The notes: generated by a model not told the origin, from the sequence alone. A DNA stretch of 64,000 nt from Georgenia thermotolerans (GCF_009193185.1 NZ_VUKF01000001.1:166151-230150), one strand, 5' to 3'. Counted from the first letter of the stretch, positions 24,921-33,573 are shown. A program made the numbers and translations.

Positions 24921-26362
24921 GACGTCACCTCTTCCGCCTCTGGCTGCCGCCAGGAGGGCTTGCGCAGCCGGTAGAACAGGAACGGCACCAGCAGGCCGAG
25001 GCCGAGGGCGCCGCCCGCCACGATCACGAAGTAGATGCCCTCGTTGCCGCCGCCGAACTGCGACGGTGGGATGAATCCGACGAGGAGCGCGGCGAGGGAC
25101 GCGGCGAACCCGACCCCGCACAGGGAGACCAGCATCGGGGCGCGGTATCCGCGGGGGTGGTCGGGGTGGCTGCGGCGCAGCTTCACGGCCGCGACGAACA
25201 TGAGGAGGTACATGATGAGGTAGACCTGCGTGGTGATCACCGAGAAGAGCCAGTACGCGCTGGAGACGCTCGGGATGAGGGCGTAGCCGAGCGCGATCAC
25301 CGTCGTGACCACGCCTTGCGTCACGAGGATGTTCTGCTGCACGCCGTGCTTGTTCAGCCTCTGCAGGAACGGCGGGAGGTACCCCTCCTGGCGGGAGATG
25401 AGCAACAGCCCCTTGGACGGGCCCGCCAGCCACGTGAGCATCCCGCCGAGGGAGGCGGTGACCAGCATGATGCCGAAGATCGGCGTCAGCCACTGCACCC
25501 CGAACTCCCCGAAGATCGCGTCGAACGCCTGCATGATCCCCGCGGTGAGCGAGAGCGTCTCGGCCGGAACGATCCAGCTGATGGCGAGCGCGGGCAGGAT
25601 GAAGATCAGCAGCACCAGGCCCATGGCGAGGAAGATCGCCCGCGGGAACTCGCGGGCCGGTTCCTTCAGCGAGGACACGTGCACCGCGTTCATCTCCATC
25701 CCGGAGTAGGACAGGAAGTTGTTGACGATGAGCACGAGGCTCGCCAGGCCGGCCCACTGGGGCAGGAAGTGGTCGGCGGTCATCGGAGCCGCCGACGGGT
25801 TGCCTTGACCGAGGAACACCAGGCCGAGGACGACCAGCACCACGCCGGGGATCAGCGTGCCGATGATCAGGCCGCCGCTCGCGAGGCCGGCCACGCCCTT
25901 GGTGCCACGGGAGGACACCCACACACCCGTCCAGTAGACGACCACGATGACCAGCGCCGTCCACACGCCGCTGCTGGCCAGAGCGGGGTTGAAGACGTAC
26001 GCGAGCGTGCTGGCCACGAAGCCCAGCAGGCTCGGGTAGTAGAAGATCGTCATCGCGAACTGGCACCACACGGCGAGGAACCCCATGGGCTTGGAGATGC
26101 CGAGTGCCACCCAGTTGTAGACCCCGCCCTTCCAACCCGAGGCCAGTTCCGCGGAGACGAGCGAGGTGGGCAGCAGGAAGACGATGGCGGGGAGCAGATA
26201 CAAGAACACCGCCGCCAGCCCGTAGACGGCCATCGTCGGCGCCGGTCGCAGGCTCGCGACGGAGCTGGTCGTCATCAACGCCAGTGCGACCCACGAGATG
26301 TAGTTGGCAGCAGGCGGGCGCGTGCGCGTGTCAGGCGGCGCCGGCACCTTCTCGGCGCTCAC
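24917..26362 (-). CDS. APC-superfamily amino acid permease
   Basis: About 481 residues with twelve helices, starting with ISWVALALMTTSSVASLRPAPTMAVYGLAAVFLYLLPAIV. The helix 1 break and the LVSAELASGWKGGVYNWV stretch match the glutamate:GABA-antiporter/amino-acid permease group (GadC-like). Start chosen at GTG 26362, which gives the natural beginning VSAEKVPAPP with a GGGG run upstream; ATG 26401 is possible. It probably imports or exchanges an amino acid or dipeptide processed by the downstream M20 enzyme. Confidence 0.88.
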   Translation of the reverse strand: MSAEKVPAPPDTRTRPPAANYISWVALALMTTSSVASLRPAPTMAVYGLAAVFLYLLPAIVFLLPTSLVSAELASGWKGGVYNWVALGISKPMGFLAVWCQFAMTIFYYPSLLGFVASTLAYVFNPALASSGVWTALVIVVVYWTGVWVSSRGTKGVAGLASGGLIIGTLIPGVVLVVLGLVFLGQGNPSAAPMTADHFLPQWAGLASLVLIVNNFLSYSGMEMNAVHVSSLKEPAREFPRAIFLAMGLVLLIFILPALAISWIVPAETLSLTAGIMQAFDAIFGEFGVQWLTPIFGIMLVTASLGGMLTWLAGPSKGLLLISRQEGYLPPFLQRLNKHGVQQNILVTQGVVTTVIALGYALIPSVSSAYWLFSVITTQVYLIMYLLMFVAAVKLRRSHPDHPRGYRAPMLVSLCGVGFAASLAALLVGFIPPSQFGGGNEGIYFVIVAGGALGLGLLVPFLFYRLRKPSWRQPEAEEVTS

Positions 26363-26554
26363 CTGTCTCGCCCCCGCCCCGAGCACCAAGCGCGCTCCCA
26401 TGATGCGGCATGCGTGACCATCGCCCTCGCCCCACTTCGTCGTAGGTGGACAGGCCAAAGGTAGGGACGCGGCTTTTCGGTCACCTCATCCGGGCGGGAC
26501 TACCGTGCGCCCCCCGTCCCACTCAACGACGCTTACCGGACGCAGCTCCCCGTC

Positions 26555-27676
26555 CTACTCGACGACGCGGAGATCGCGCTCGGTGGTGTTGAGCCGGCGG
26601 CCGCCGTCGTGCTCCACGGTGACGATGTCCTCGATGCGCACGCCGAACCGGCCCGGGAGGTAGATGCCCGGCTCGATGGAGAAGCACATGCCCGGCCGGA
26701 GCTTCTGGTGCTCGCCCTCGACGAGGTAGGGCGGCTCGTGCGTGGTCACTCCGATGCCGTGGCCCACGCGGTGGATGAATCGGTCGCCGTACCCGGCCTC
26801 GGTGATCACCCGGCGGGCCACCCGGTCGATCTCCTGGCAGGTCACCCCCGGCCGGACGGCCTCGAAGGCCGCCTGCTGGGCGTGGCGGACGACGTCGTGC
26901 ACCCGGCGCACCTCCGCGCCCGGCTCGCCGACCGACACTGTGCGGGTGGTGTCCGAGCCGTAGCCGTGCATGAGCCCGCCGAAGTCGAGGACGACGACGT
27001 CGCCCGGCTCGATCACCCGCTCCCCCGCCTCGTGGTGGGGGTTGGCGCCGTTGGGGCCGGACCCGACGATGGTGAAGTCCACCTGCTCGTGCCCGTGGGC
27101 GCGCAGCAGGTCCGCCAGGTCGGCGGCGACGTCCGCCTCCCGTCGGCCCGCGAAGCGCGCGCCGACGATGTCCTCGTAGGTGGCGTCCGCGGCGGCCCCG
27201 GCCGCCGTCAGCCGGGCGAGCTCGGCGGGGTCCTTGACGGCCCGCAGCATGGGTAGGGACTCGCCGAGGCCGCGGTACCGGCTGCGGGGCAGGGCGCGCT
27301 GCAGGCCGAGCAGGTGCAGGGCCCAGGCGCCGTCGGAGATCGCGAAGCGCCCGTCGGGCCGGAGCAGCTGGGCGACGACGTCGTAGGGGTCGGCGCCGTC
27401 GGCCCAGCCGACGACCTCGAAGATGTCCGCGCCGGGCGCCGCCTCGGCGTCCGGCCGTTCCAGGGTCGGCGCGACCAGGGTCGGCTCCTGGTCGGGCCGC
27501 AGCAGGAGGAGCGTGAGCCGCTCGGTAGGCGGGGGCTGGTACCCGGTGAGCCAGACGAGGTCCGGCCCGGGGGCGACGAGGACGCCGTCCAGCTCGGCCT
27601 CGTGCGCCTCGTGGACCGTGCGCATGAGCCGGCGGGCGTAGTCGTCGCTCGTGAAGGGCGCGAGGGAGGTCGTCAT
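26555..27676 (-). CDS. M24-family Xaa-Pro-type aminopeptidase
   Basis: A protein of 373 residues. An N-terminal creatinase-like domain precedes the pita-bread domain with metal ligands in VVVLDFGGLMHGYGSDTTRT (Asp, Asp), HRVGHGIGVTTHEPP (His), CFSIEPGIY (Glu) and VRIEDIVTV (Glu). It would remove N-terminal residues before proline or act as a dipeptidase. GGAGAA precedes ATG 27676. It lies next to the M20/permease operon, pointing to a local peptide-use theme. Confidence 0.92.
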   Translation of the reverse strand: MTTSLAPFTSDDYARRLMRTVHEAHEAELDGVLVAPGPDLVWLTGYQPPPTERLTLLLLRPDQEPTLVAPTLERPDAEAAPGADIFEVVGWADGADPYDVVAQLLRPDGRFAISDGAWALHLLGLQRALPRSRYRGLGESLPMLRAVKDPAELARLTAAGAAADATYEDIVGARFAGRREADVAADLADLLRAHGHEQVDFTIVGSGPNGANPHHEAGERVIEPGDVVVLDFGGLMHGYGSDTTRTVSVGEPGAEVRRVHDVVRHAQQAAFEAVRPGVTCQEIDRVARRVITEAGYGDRFIHRVGHGIGVTTHEPPYLVEGEHQKLRPGMCFSIEPGIYLPGRFGVRIEDIVTVEHDGGRRLNTTERDLRVVE

Positions 27677-27823
27677 GGTGTTCTCCGTCCTCGGTACATC
27701 AGTGGCGTCAAGCTGTGACCGGCGCTGCGGCCACCACCGAGCATGCCCGCTCATCGGCGGTTTCACCCGCCTCACCCCACCCGGATGATGCCACCCCGCC
27801 GAGACGAATGGTTCGGTCGGCGC

Positions 27824-28660
27824 ATGTGCAGATGGATGGCGTACTCCGGCCGGCCCATCCTGGCCGAGGACCTCCTGTTCCGGCCGGAACACTCCCTGAT
27901 CGACCAGAGCCTGCACTCCCGCCTCGGGGCAACCACCACGAACGGCGACGGCTTCGGCATCGGCTGGTACGGCGAGGGCGACGAGCCCGCGCTGTTCAAG
28001 GGCGTCGACCCGGCGTGGAACGACCGCAACCTGCGCGAGATCTCCCGCCAGATCCGCACGCCGATGTTCTTCGCGCACATCCGGGCCTCCACCGGGACCG
28101 CGGTCCAGCGCAGCAACTGCCACCCCTTCCGGCACGGGCGGTGGCTGTGGATGCACAACGGCGTGGTGGCCGGCTTCCACGACCTGCGGCGCGACCTGGT
28201 CATGGCCGTCGATCCGGAGCTCTTCCCGGACATCGAGGGGACGACGGACTCCGAGCTCCTCTTCTTCCTGGCCCTCACCTTCGGCCTCGAGGAGGACCCG
28301 ATCCCCGCGGTCGAGCGCGCGGTGGGCCTGGTCGAGGACGTCGCCGCCCGGCACGGCGTGCCCCACCCGGTGCAGATGACCGTGGCGACCACGGACGGCG
28401 TGGGCATGTGGGCGTTCCGGTACGCCAGCGCGGGCCAGGCGCGCTCGCTGTACTTCTCCACCCGGGTGGACAAGCTCGCCGCCCTGCACCCGGAGGTCGA
28501 GGTGCTGCACGAGCTGGGCACCGAGGCGCGGTTCATCGTCTCCGAGCCGCTGCGCGACCTCAGCGGGGCATGGAACGAGGTCCCCGAGTCCTCCTGCGGC
28601 TTCGTCCGCCCCGGGGAGGCAGAGATGCTGCCGTTCCGGCCGCTGCTGGCCGCGGCCTGA
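27824..28660 (+). CDS. Class II glutamine amidotransferase, copy 1
   Basis: A protein of 278 residues from ATG 27824. The start is dictated by chemistry: the N-terminal nucleophile Cys2 in MCRWMAYSGRPIL must be exposed after Met removal; upstream Met codons add a non-coding-looking leader. Further motifs are TTNGDGFGIGWYGEG, FFAHIRASTG and NCHPFRHGRWLWMHNG, matching the YafJ/EgtC-like stand-alone amidohydrolases. These release ammonia from glutamine-like substrates; the real substrate is unknown. A close paralog is at 41948-42793. Confidence 0.92.
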   Translation: MCRWMAYSGRPILAEDLLFRPEHSLIDQSLHSRLGATTTNGDGFGIGWYGEGDEPALFKGVDPAWNDRNLREISRQIRTPMFFAHIRASTGTAVQRSNCHPFRHGRWLWMHNGVVAGFHDLRRDLVMAVDPELFPDIEGTTDSELLFFLALTFGLEEDPIPAVERAVGLVEDVAARHGVPHPVQMTVATTDGVGMWAFRYASAGQARSLYFSTRVDKLAALHPEVEVLHELGTEARFIVSEPLRDLSGAWNEVPESSCGFVRPGEAEMLPFRPLLAAA

Positions 28661-28729
28661 CGCCCGGCGAGGCACCCCGGACCGACACCCACCCGTGGAC
28701 CCCGGCGGCGCCGTCGGAGGAGGTTGGCC

Positions 28730-29227
28730 ATGACGGTGCACCCCCGGATCCTCACCCACCTGGGCTCGGGACAGGTCTCGCGGGTGGTGTACGGCTCGAT
28801 CATCGGGCTCGCGCTCGTCCTGACGCTGGAGGCCCATCCGCCCGCGCCCCCCGCCGCCGTCGGCACCCTGCTGGCCACCGCCCTGGCCGTCGCGCTCGCC
28901 GAGCTGTACAGCGAGCACCTGGGGAGCCGGGCGCGGGCGAGCATGGGCGGGCATCGCGAGCCGCCGCGCGCCATCACCGAGAACGCGGTGGCCGTCGCCT
29001 TCGGGATCGCCTTCCCCAGCGTGTTCTTCCTCGCCGTCGTGCTCAACGTGATGGCCTACGAGACGGCGTTCGCGGTGGCCAAGTGGTCCGGTCTCGCCCT
29101 CATCGCCGGGTACGGGTTCCTGGCCGCGCGTCTGACCGGTGCCGGGATGCTCCGCGCCCTGCTGGAGGCCGGCGCCGTGGCGGCCATCGCCGCGATCCTC
29201 ATCGCCCTCAAGGCGCTGGTGCACTGA
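28730..29227 (+). CDS. Four-helix membrane protein
   Basis: A protein of 165 residues with helices around VVYGSIIGLALVLTLEA, AAVGTLLATALAVALAELY, AVAVAFGIAFPSVFFLAVVL and AVAAIAAILIALKALV. A conserved-looking loop (YSEHLGSRARASMGGHREPPRAITEN) joins helices 2 and 3. GGAGGAGG six bases before ATG 28730 fixes the start. Unknown function; it follows the amidotransferase gene by 69 bases and may share its transcript. Confidence 0.78.
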   Translation: MTVHPRILTHLGSGQVSRVVYGSIIGLALVLTLEAHPPAPPAAVGTLLATALAVALAELYSEHLGSRARASMGGHREPPRAITENAVAVAFGIAFPSVFFLAVVLNVMAYETAFAVAKWSGLALIAGYGFLAARLTGAGMLRALLEAGAVAAIAAILIALKALVH

Positions 29228-29291
29228 GCGCGCCTCGTCGAGACCGCCCGCGGCGCTCTGCCGACGGCGCTCCACGCGCCGTCGAGAGACG

Positions 29292-29320
29292 AAAAAACCC
29301 CCGAACCGAGCGTTCGGGGG
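29292..29320 (-). terminator. Rho-independent terminator of the tRNA gene
   Basis: Read on the minus strand, CCCCCGAAC pairs exactly with GTTCGGGGG around a five-base loop, followed by six T residues (29297-29292). This is the classical intrinsic form and it lies 22 bases after the tRNA 3' end. It can also stop plus-strand transcription from the membrane-protein gene. Confidence 0.88.
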
Positions 29321-29341
29321 TTCCGGATCTCGTGAGACCCT

Positions 29342-29417
29342 TGGTGGAGCTAGAGGGATTCGAACCCTCGACCTCTTCCATGCCATGGAAGCGCGCTACC
29401 AACTGCGCCATAGCCCC
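29342..29417 (-). tRNA. tRNA-Ala(GGC)
   Basis: The minus strand begins GGGGCTATGGCGCAG and ends CTAGCTCCACCA. The acceptor stem GGGGCTA pairs with TAGCTCC and includes the G3:U70 wobble that marks alanine tRNAs. The anticodon arm is CTTCC-ATGGCAT-GGAAG, giving anticodon GGC; the T-arm is GAGGG-TTCGAAT-CCCTC. The CCA end is encoded. A strong terminator follows. Confidence 0.97.
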
Positions 29418-29550
29418 TTGCTGTACTGCCTGCCCCGTGGGGCGTTGACTACTTTAGGGCATCGCCGTCCGCGAGTGCTAATCCGAGACCCCCTCGGAGC
29501 GCGTGAGCCTCGCCACCCCCGTGCCTGCGGCGGGTCACCTTGACGCCTCC

Positions 29551-29556
29551 TACCCT
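29551..29556 (+). promoter_or_regulatory. -10 box for ankyrin-repeat gene
   Basis: TACCCT ends six bases before ATG 29563, with no ribosome site, suggesting a leaderless message. Confidence 0.5.
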
Positions 29557-29562
29557 GTCCCC

Positions 29563-29958
29563 ATGACCGCTCCCACGCCCGACGAGGCCGCCATCGCCTA
29601 CGCCCACCAGCTGTTCGACCTCGCCCGGGCGGGCGGGACGGCGGACCTGATGGCCGCCGTCGACGCGGGCGTGCCGGTCAACCTCACCAACGCCAAGGGC
29701 GACACGCTGCTCATCCTCGCCGCCTACCACGAGCACGCCGAGACGGTGCGGGAGCTGGTGGCCCGCGGAGCCGACGTCCACCGCCTCAACGACCGCGGCC
29801 AGAACGCCCTCGTGTGCGCCGTCTTCCGGCAGAACGAGGACATCGCGGCCATGCTGGTCGAGGCCGGCGCCGACCCGGCGGCCGGCACACCGTCGGCGCT
29901 GGAGACCGCGCGCTACTTCCAGCTGCCGCAGATGACCGCACTCCTCCAAGGACGCTGA
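29563..29958 (+). CDS. Ankyrin-repeat protein
   Basis: A protein of 131 residues with about three ankyrin repeats: LMAAVDAGVPVNLTNAKGDT, LILAAYHEHAETVRELVARG then ADVHRLNDRGQNALVCAVFR, and DIAAMLVEAGADPAAG. It should be a small cytoplasmic protein-binding scaffold. In several bacteria such single small ankyrin proteins are linked to catalase or oxidative stress, but no catalase gene is here. Start ATG 29563 is preferred over 29503 because of the adjacent -10 box. Confidence 0.9.
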   Translation: MTAPTPDEAAIAYAHQLFDLARAGGTADLMAAVDAGVPVNLTNAKGDTLLILAAYHEHAETVRELVARGADVHRLNDRGQNALVCAVFRQNEDIAAMLVEAGADPAAGTPSALETARYFQLPQMTALLQGR

Positions 29959-30040
29959 CGCCGTTGCGTCAGGCCTCCAGCCCCGCCGCGGCGACCTCCG
30001 GGACCATGTCGGCACGGGCGGAGCGGCCGCCGAGCGGGGA

Positions 30041-30934
30041 CTAGGCCTGGGCGCCGGTGCGTAGGAAGTCGTCGCTGATCGCCAGGCCCGCCCGGTGCAT
30101 GCGGCTGACGACGAACGGGACCCGGGCGGCCGGCATCCGCTCCGTCGGGGCGGCGACGGCGACCGCGCCCACGGGCTGGCCGGCCTGGTTGCGCACCACC
30201 ACGCCCAACGCGGCGACGCCCTCGGCGCTCTCGCCGTAGTTCGTGGCGTAGCCCGCCCGCGCCACCTCCTGCAGGTGCCGCTCGACGTCGTCGAGGGTCT
30301 GCAGCGTGGCACCGGTGAGCGTCTGCAGCCCGCGCGGGTAGAGGGCGCGGACCTGTTCCGGGGGCAGGGCGGCCAGGATGGCCTTGCCCGCCGCGGTGGC
30401 GTGGGCGGGGAGCACCAGCCCGGTGCGCAGACCCACGCGCACCACCTGGGCACTCTCCACCCCGTCGAGGAACCGCGCCCCGTTGCCCTCCAGGCGCACG
30501 AGGTGGACCGTCTCGCCCACCTCCTGGGCCAGGGCCTGCAGGTGGGGGTGGGCCACCTGGCGCAGGTCCAGGCGGGCGATGGCCCGCAGGCCGGCGTCGG
30601 CGAGGGCCGGCCCCGGTGTGTAGGTTCGGTCGGGGCCGTCCTGGGCCGCGAAGCCGCGGAACTTCAGCGTGGCGAGCAGGCGGTGCGCGGTGGAGCGGGC
30701 GATGCCCAGCAGCTCCGCCGCCTCGGACACGCGGAGGCGGCCGCGCTCGTCGAGGGCCTGCACGAGGCGCAGCGCGTTGTCGACGGAGTCGAGGCTGTAC
30801 GCCGGCGCCGGGGAGCGCCACTCGCCCGGGCGCGGGTCGTGAACCGGCGCGGGCGACTCCCCCGGGCGCGGCTCACGGCCCGGGGAGGGCCACTCGCCCC
30901 GGCCCGGCTCGCGGCCCGGCTCGGCCGCCGTCAC
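30041..30934 (-). CDS. IclR-family transcriptional regulator
   Basis: A protein of 297 residues. Residues ~45-105 form the winged helix (SVDNALRLVQALDERGRLRVSEAAELLGIARSTAHRLL), and 115-290 the effector domain (GETVHLVRLEGNGARFLDGVES, ALGVVVRNQAGQPVGAVAVA). The N-terminal ~42 residues are a Pro/Arg/Gly tail of imperfect repeats (GREPGRGEWPSP, GREPRPGESPAP, PRPGEWRSPAP). It follows the monooxygenase gene by nine bases in the same operon. It likely controls both this operon and the divergent binding-protein gene through the paired 17-bp dyads. Confidence 0.92.
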   Translation of the reverse strand: MTAAEPGREPGRGEWPSPGREPRPGESPAPVHDPRPGEWRSPAPAYSLDSVDNALRLVQALDERGRLRVSEAAELLGIARSTAHRLLATLKFRGFAAQDGPDRTYTPGPALADAGLRAIARLDLRQVAHPHLQALAQEVGETVHLVRLEGNGARFLDGVESAQVVRVGLRTGLVLPAHATAAGKAILAALPPEQVRALYPRGLQTLTGATLQTLDDVERHLQEVARAGYATNYGESAEGVAALGVVVRNQAGQPVGAVAVAAPTERMPAARVPFVVSRMHRAGLAISDDFLRTGAQA

Positions 30935-30943
30935 CGCACCACC

Positions 30944-32182
30944 TCACTGCTGGGTGCGCAGGATGTCCTTGTCATACGCCGCGATGCGCTTGTAGCTGTT
31001 CGAGATGGCAGCCATCTCGTCGGTGCCGATGACGTCCTCGATCCGGCGGAACGGGCGGTCAGCGGTGCGCTCGTACACCTCCTTGAGGATGGTATCCGGC
31101 GGCGTGCGCCGGTTGGCCTCCACCACGGCCGCCGTGGCCGGGCGCCGTTGCTCCTCGTAGCGGCGCAGCGCGTCCAGCGGGTCCGGAACCTGCTCCAGTG
31201 CCAGGCGCAGCGCCCGGGCGTCGAGGATGGCCTGGCCCGCGCCGTTGGAGCCGCGCGGCACCATCGGATGGGCGGCGTCGCCGAGGAGCGTGGCGTGCCC
31301 GAACGTCCAGCGCGGCAGCGGGTCCTGGTCGACCATGGGGTACTCGAGGACGCGCTCGGCGCCCCGGATGAGCGCGGGGACGTCCAGCCAGTCGAAGTGC
31401 CAGTCCTCGAACACGTCGATGAAGTCCTCGACCCGGCCCTCGCGGTTCCAGTCCCGGCGGGCGGGCCGGGGCCGCTCGACCTCGGCCACCCAGTTGACGA
31501 GCTGCGTGCCGTGGCCGTCGATGTCGTCGCGCACGGGGTAGATGACCATCTTGCCGGAGGCCAGCCAGCCGGCGCGGACCATGCTCGCGCCGGTGAGGAA
31601 CGGCTGCCAGGGCGTGACCCCGCGCCACATGGTGACGCCGGAGTACAGCGGGTCGCCCTCGTCCGGGTAGAACTGCTTCCGCACCGCCGAGTGCACGCCG
31701 TCGCAGCCGACGACGACGGAGCCGCCCAGCTCGTACCGCGCCCCGGAGGACTCGTCGACGACCTCGACGCGCACGCCGTCACCGTCCTCGGCCACCCGCA
31801 CGACCCGCTGGCCGAGGCGGACGGCGTCGGCCCCGAGCCGCTCCTGGACGATCCGGAGGAGGGTGAGCTGGAGGTCGCCGCGGTGGATGGACAGCTGGGG
31901 CTGGTCGTACCCGGCGTACCGGCCGGCCGGCTCGCGGTAGACGAACTGGCCGAACCTGTTGAAGAACACCGACTCCTGGGTCGCGATGCCGACCTTCTCG
32001 AGCTCGCCGGCGACGCCGAGCCTGTCCAGCACCTGCGTCGCGTGTGGGAGGAGGTTGATCCCGGCGCCGACCGGCTCCAGGTGCGGCGCCGCCTCGAGCA
32101 CGCGACACGGGATGCCGGCCTGGTGCAGCTCGAGGGCGAGCGTCAGACCGCCGATTCCTGCTCCCACGATCAGGACGTCCAC
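30944..32182 (-). CDS. FAD-dependent aromatic hydroxylase
   Basis: A protein of 412 residues. The FAD motifs of group A flavoprotein monooxygenases are present: GAGIGGLTLALELHQAG, the DG motif GCDGVHSAVRKQF, and the GD motif HATLLGDAAHPMVPRGSNGAGQ. It resembles 3-hydroxybenzoate 6-hydroxylase/salicylate hydroxylase types and would hydroxylate a phenolic acid using NAD(P)H and O2. GGGAGA precedes GTG 32182. IclR control of aromatic catabolism is common, supporting the assignment; the substrate is inferred. Confidence 0.9.
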   Translation of the reverse strand: MDVLIVGAGIGGLTLALELHQAGIPCRVLEAAPHLEPVGAGINLLPHATQVLDRLGVAGELEKVGIATQESVFFNRFGQFVYREPAGRYAGYDQPQLSIHRGDLQLTLLRIVQERLGADAVRLGQRVVRVAEDGDGVRVEVVDESSGARYELGGSVVVGCDGVHSAVRKQFYPDEGDPLYSGVTMWRGVTPWQPFLTGASMVRAGWLASGKMVIYPVRDDIDGHGTQLVNWVAEVERPRPARRDWNREGRVEDFIDVFEDWHFDWLDVPALIRGAERVLEYPMVDQDPLPRWTFGHATLLGDAAHPMVPRGSNGAGQAILDARALRLALEQVPDPLDALRRYEEQRRPATAAVVEANRRTPPDTILKEVYERTADRPFRRIEDVIGTDEMAAISNSYKRIAAYDKDILRTQQ

Positions 32183-32225
32183 GCCATCTCCCTCGTCCAC
32201 CGCCGGCCCAGCTGCCGGCGCCACC

Positions 32226-32231
32226 ACGGTA
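32226..32231 (-). promoter_or_regulatory. -10 box of the monooxygenase-IclR operon
   Basis: TACCGT on the minus strand, about 40 bases downstream of the 17-bp dyad at 32271-32287 and 43 bases before GTG 32182. The -35 region is poor, as expected for an activator-dependent promoter. Confidence 0.4.
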
Positions 32232-32270
32232 GGGAGCCGCGCGAGCCCCGCCCACGCCCGGGCGTCGATC

Positions 32271-32287
32271 GTTCGCCATGGCGGAAC
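32271..32287. promoter_or_regulatory. 17-bp dyad operator, copy 1
   Basis: GTTCGCCATGGCGGAAC: a near-palindrome with GTTC/GAAC ends and CCATGG at the centre. It is repeated at 32406 and lies in the 383-base gap between the divergent monooxygenase and binding-protein genes. It is proposed as the IclR-protein site. Apart from the two dyads, two -10 boxes and a short hairpin in the leader at about 32483, I see nothing else in this gap. Confidence 0.7.
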
Positions 32288-32405
32288 TTGTCTCGTTGGC
32301 GACGTAGCCGCCGTCGGGCACGCAAAGGCCGCCCCGCGGCCCGTGCGCGCTCACACAAGACTGCCGCGCCCGCCCCGCCCGGCCGGCGCACGCCCGCACC
32401 CGACG

Positions 32406-32422
32406 GTTCGTCATGGCAGAAC
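32406..32422. promoter_or_regulatory. 17-bp dyad operator, copy 2
   Basis: GTTCGTCATGGCAGAAC differs from copy 1 at two mirror-image positions, so its symmetry is kept. It ends 38 bases before the -10 box at 32461, almost the same distance as copy 1 to its own -10 box. Confidence 0.7.
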
Positions 32423-32438
32423 GTGCGGGTCGGTGCGG

Positions 32439-32466
32439 TTCCCGCGGGCGGACTCCGGCCTACGGT
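32439..32466 (+). promoter_or_regulatory. Promoter of the solute-binding lipoprotein gene
   Basis: TTCCCG (32439-32444) and TACGGT (32461-32466) are separated by 16 bases. The -35 box is weak and the dyad lies directly upstream, consistent with activation by the IclR-type protein. Confidence 0.4.
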
Positions 32467-32565
32467 GTCCTCGGCCCGCAAGGGACATAGGTCCCACCGC
32501 CGGGGCCAGCGCCGTCGCCGCGCCCTCCGGCGCCGCGGGAGCACGCGCGCCAGGGAGGAACTGAG

Positions 32566-33573
32566 ATGAGACGCGGTGTGATCGCGGCGGTGGCCGCCGT
32601 CTGCGCAGCGACGATGATGACGCTCGGAGCCTGCGGCTCCACCGACAAGGGCGGCACCCCGAGCGCCAGCGCGAGCAGCGCGGCGTCCGCCGGGACCCTG
32701 ACGACCGTGCGGATCGGGGAGACCGCGGGGATCCCCTCGGCCTTCCTGGCCTATGGCGAGCAGCTCGGCACCTTCAAGGACCAGGGCCTCGCCCTCGAGG
32801 TCGACACCTCCGCCGGCGGGGCCGCGACCATCCCCGCCCTGGTCAGCGGCAACTACGACCTCGCGGGGTCCAACACCGTCAGCGTGCTCCGGGCCGGCGC
32901 CCAGGGACTGCCGCTGCAGGTCGTCGCCTCGGGCACCTTCGCCACCACCGACCCGCAGAACGACTTCTCCGCGGTGCTGGTGCGCCCGGACGGCAAGATC
33001 ACCGACGCGGCCGGCCTCGCCGGCAAGACCATCGCGGTCAACACCCTCGAGAACATCGGGGACATCACCATCACCGCGGCGCTGAAGAAGCGCGGGGTGG
33101 ACACCTCCGGCATCCACTTCGTCGAGATCGGCTTCCCGGACATGCTCGCCGCCCTCGCCAACGGCAACGTCGACGCCGCCTGGGTGATCGAGCCGTTCCT
33201 CGCGATCGGCAAGCAGCACGGCGACGTGCCCGTGCTCTATCCCTACGTGGAGGCGAAGGAGGGGCTCCAGGTCGGCTCGTTCGTCGCCACGAAGCAGTAC
33301 CTCGGGCAGCACGGCGACGTGGTGCAGCGCTTCCGCGACGGGGTCGCGGCCACCGCCGAGGCCATCGCCAAGGACCCCGACGCCTTCAAGAAGGCTCTCG
33401 TCGACATCGCGAAGATCGATCCCGCCGTGGCGTCCGACGTCGTGCTCCCGGAGTGGAAGGGGCCGGTCGACCTCGATTCGCTGACGTTCCTCGCCGACGA
33501 GATGCGCCAGCAGGGCGTGGTCGACAAGGACATCGACGTCGAGTCCCTCGTGCCGGCCGACGCCCGCCAGTAG
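32566..33573 (+). CDS. NitT/TauT-type solute-binding lipoprotein
   Basis: A protein of 335 residues. The signal peptide ends at the lipobox LGAC (Cys23), followed by a Ser/Ala linker. The mature protein has the two-lobe SsuA/ThiY-like fold: TVRIGETAGIPSAFLAYGEQLGTFKDQGL, AAGLAGKTIAVNTLENIG and VEIGFPDMLAALANGNVDAAWVIEPFL. Such proteins bind sulfonates, nitrate, pyrimidines or aromatic acids outside the membrane. No permease or ATPase gene is adjacent, so it is an orphan. GGGAGG precedes ATG 32566. Shared dyads with the monooxygenase suggest an aromatic acid ligand. Confidence 0.9.
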   Translation: MRRGVIAAVAAVCAATMMTLGACGSTDKGGTPSASASSAASAGTLTTVRIGETAGIPSAFLAYGEQLGTFKDQGLALEVDTSAGGAATIPALVSGNYDLAGSNTVSVLRAGAQGLPLQVVASGTFATTDPQNDFSAVLVRPDGKITDAAGLAGKTIAVNTLENIGDITITAALKKRGVDTSGIHFVEIGFPDMLAALANGNVDAAWVIEPFLAIGKQHGDVPVLYPYVEAKEGLQVGSFVATKQYLGQHGDVVQRFRDGVAATAEAIAKDPDAFKKALVDIAKIDPAVASDVVLPEWKGPVDLDSLTFLADEMRQQGVVDKDIDVESLVPADARQ

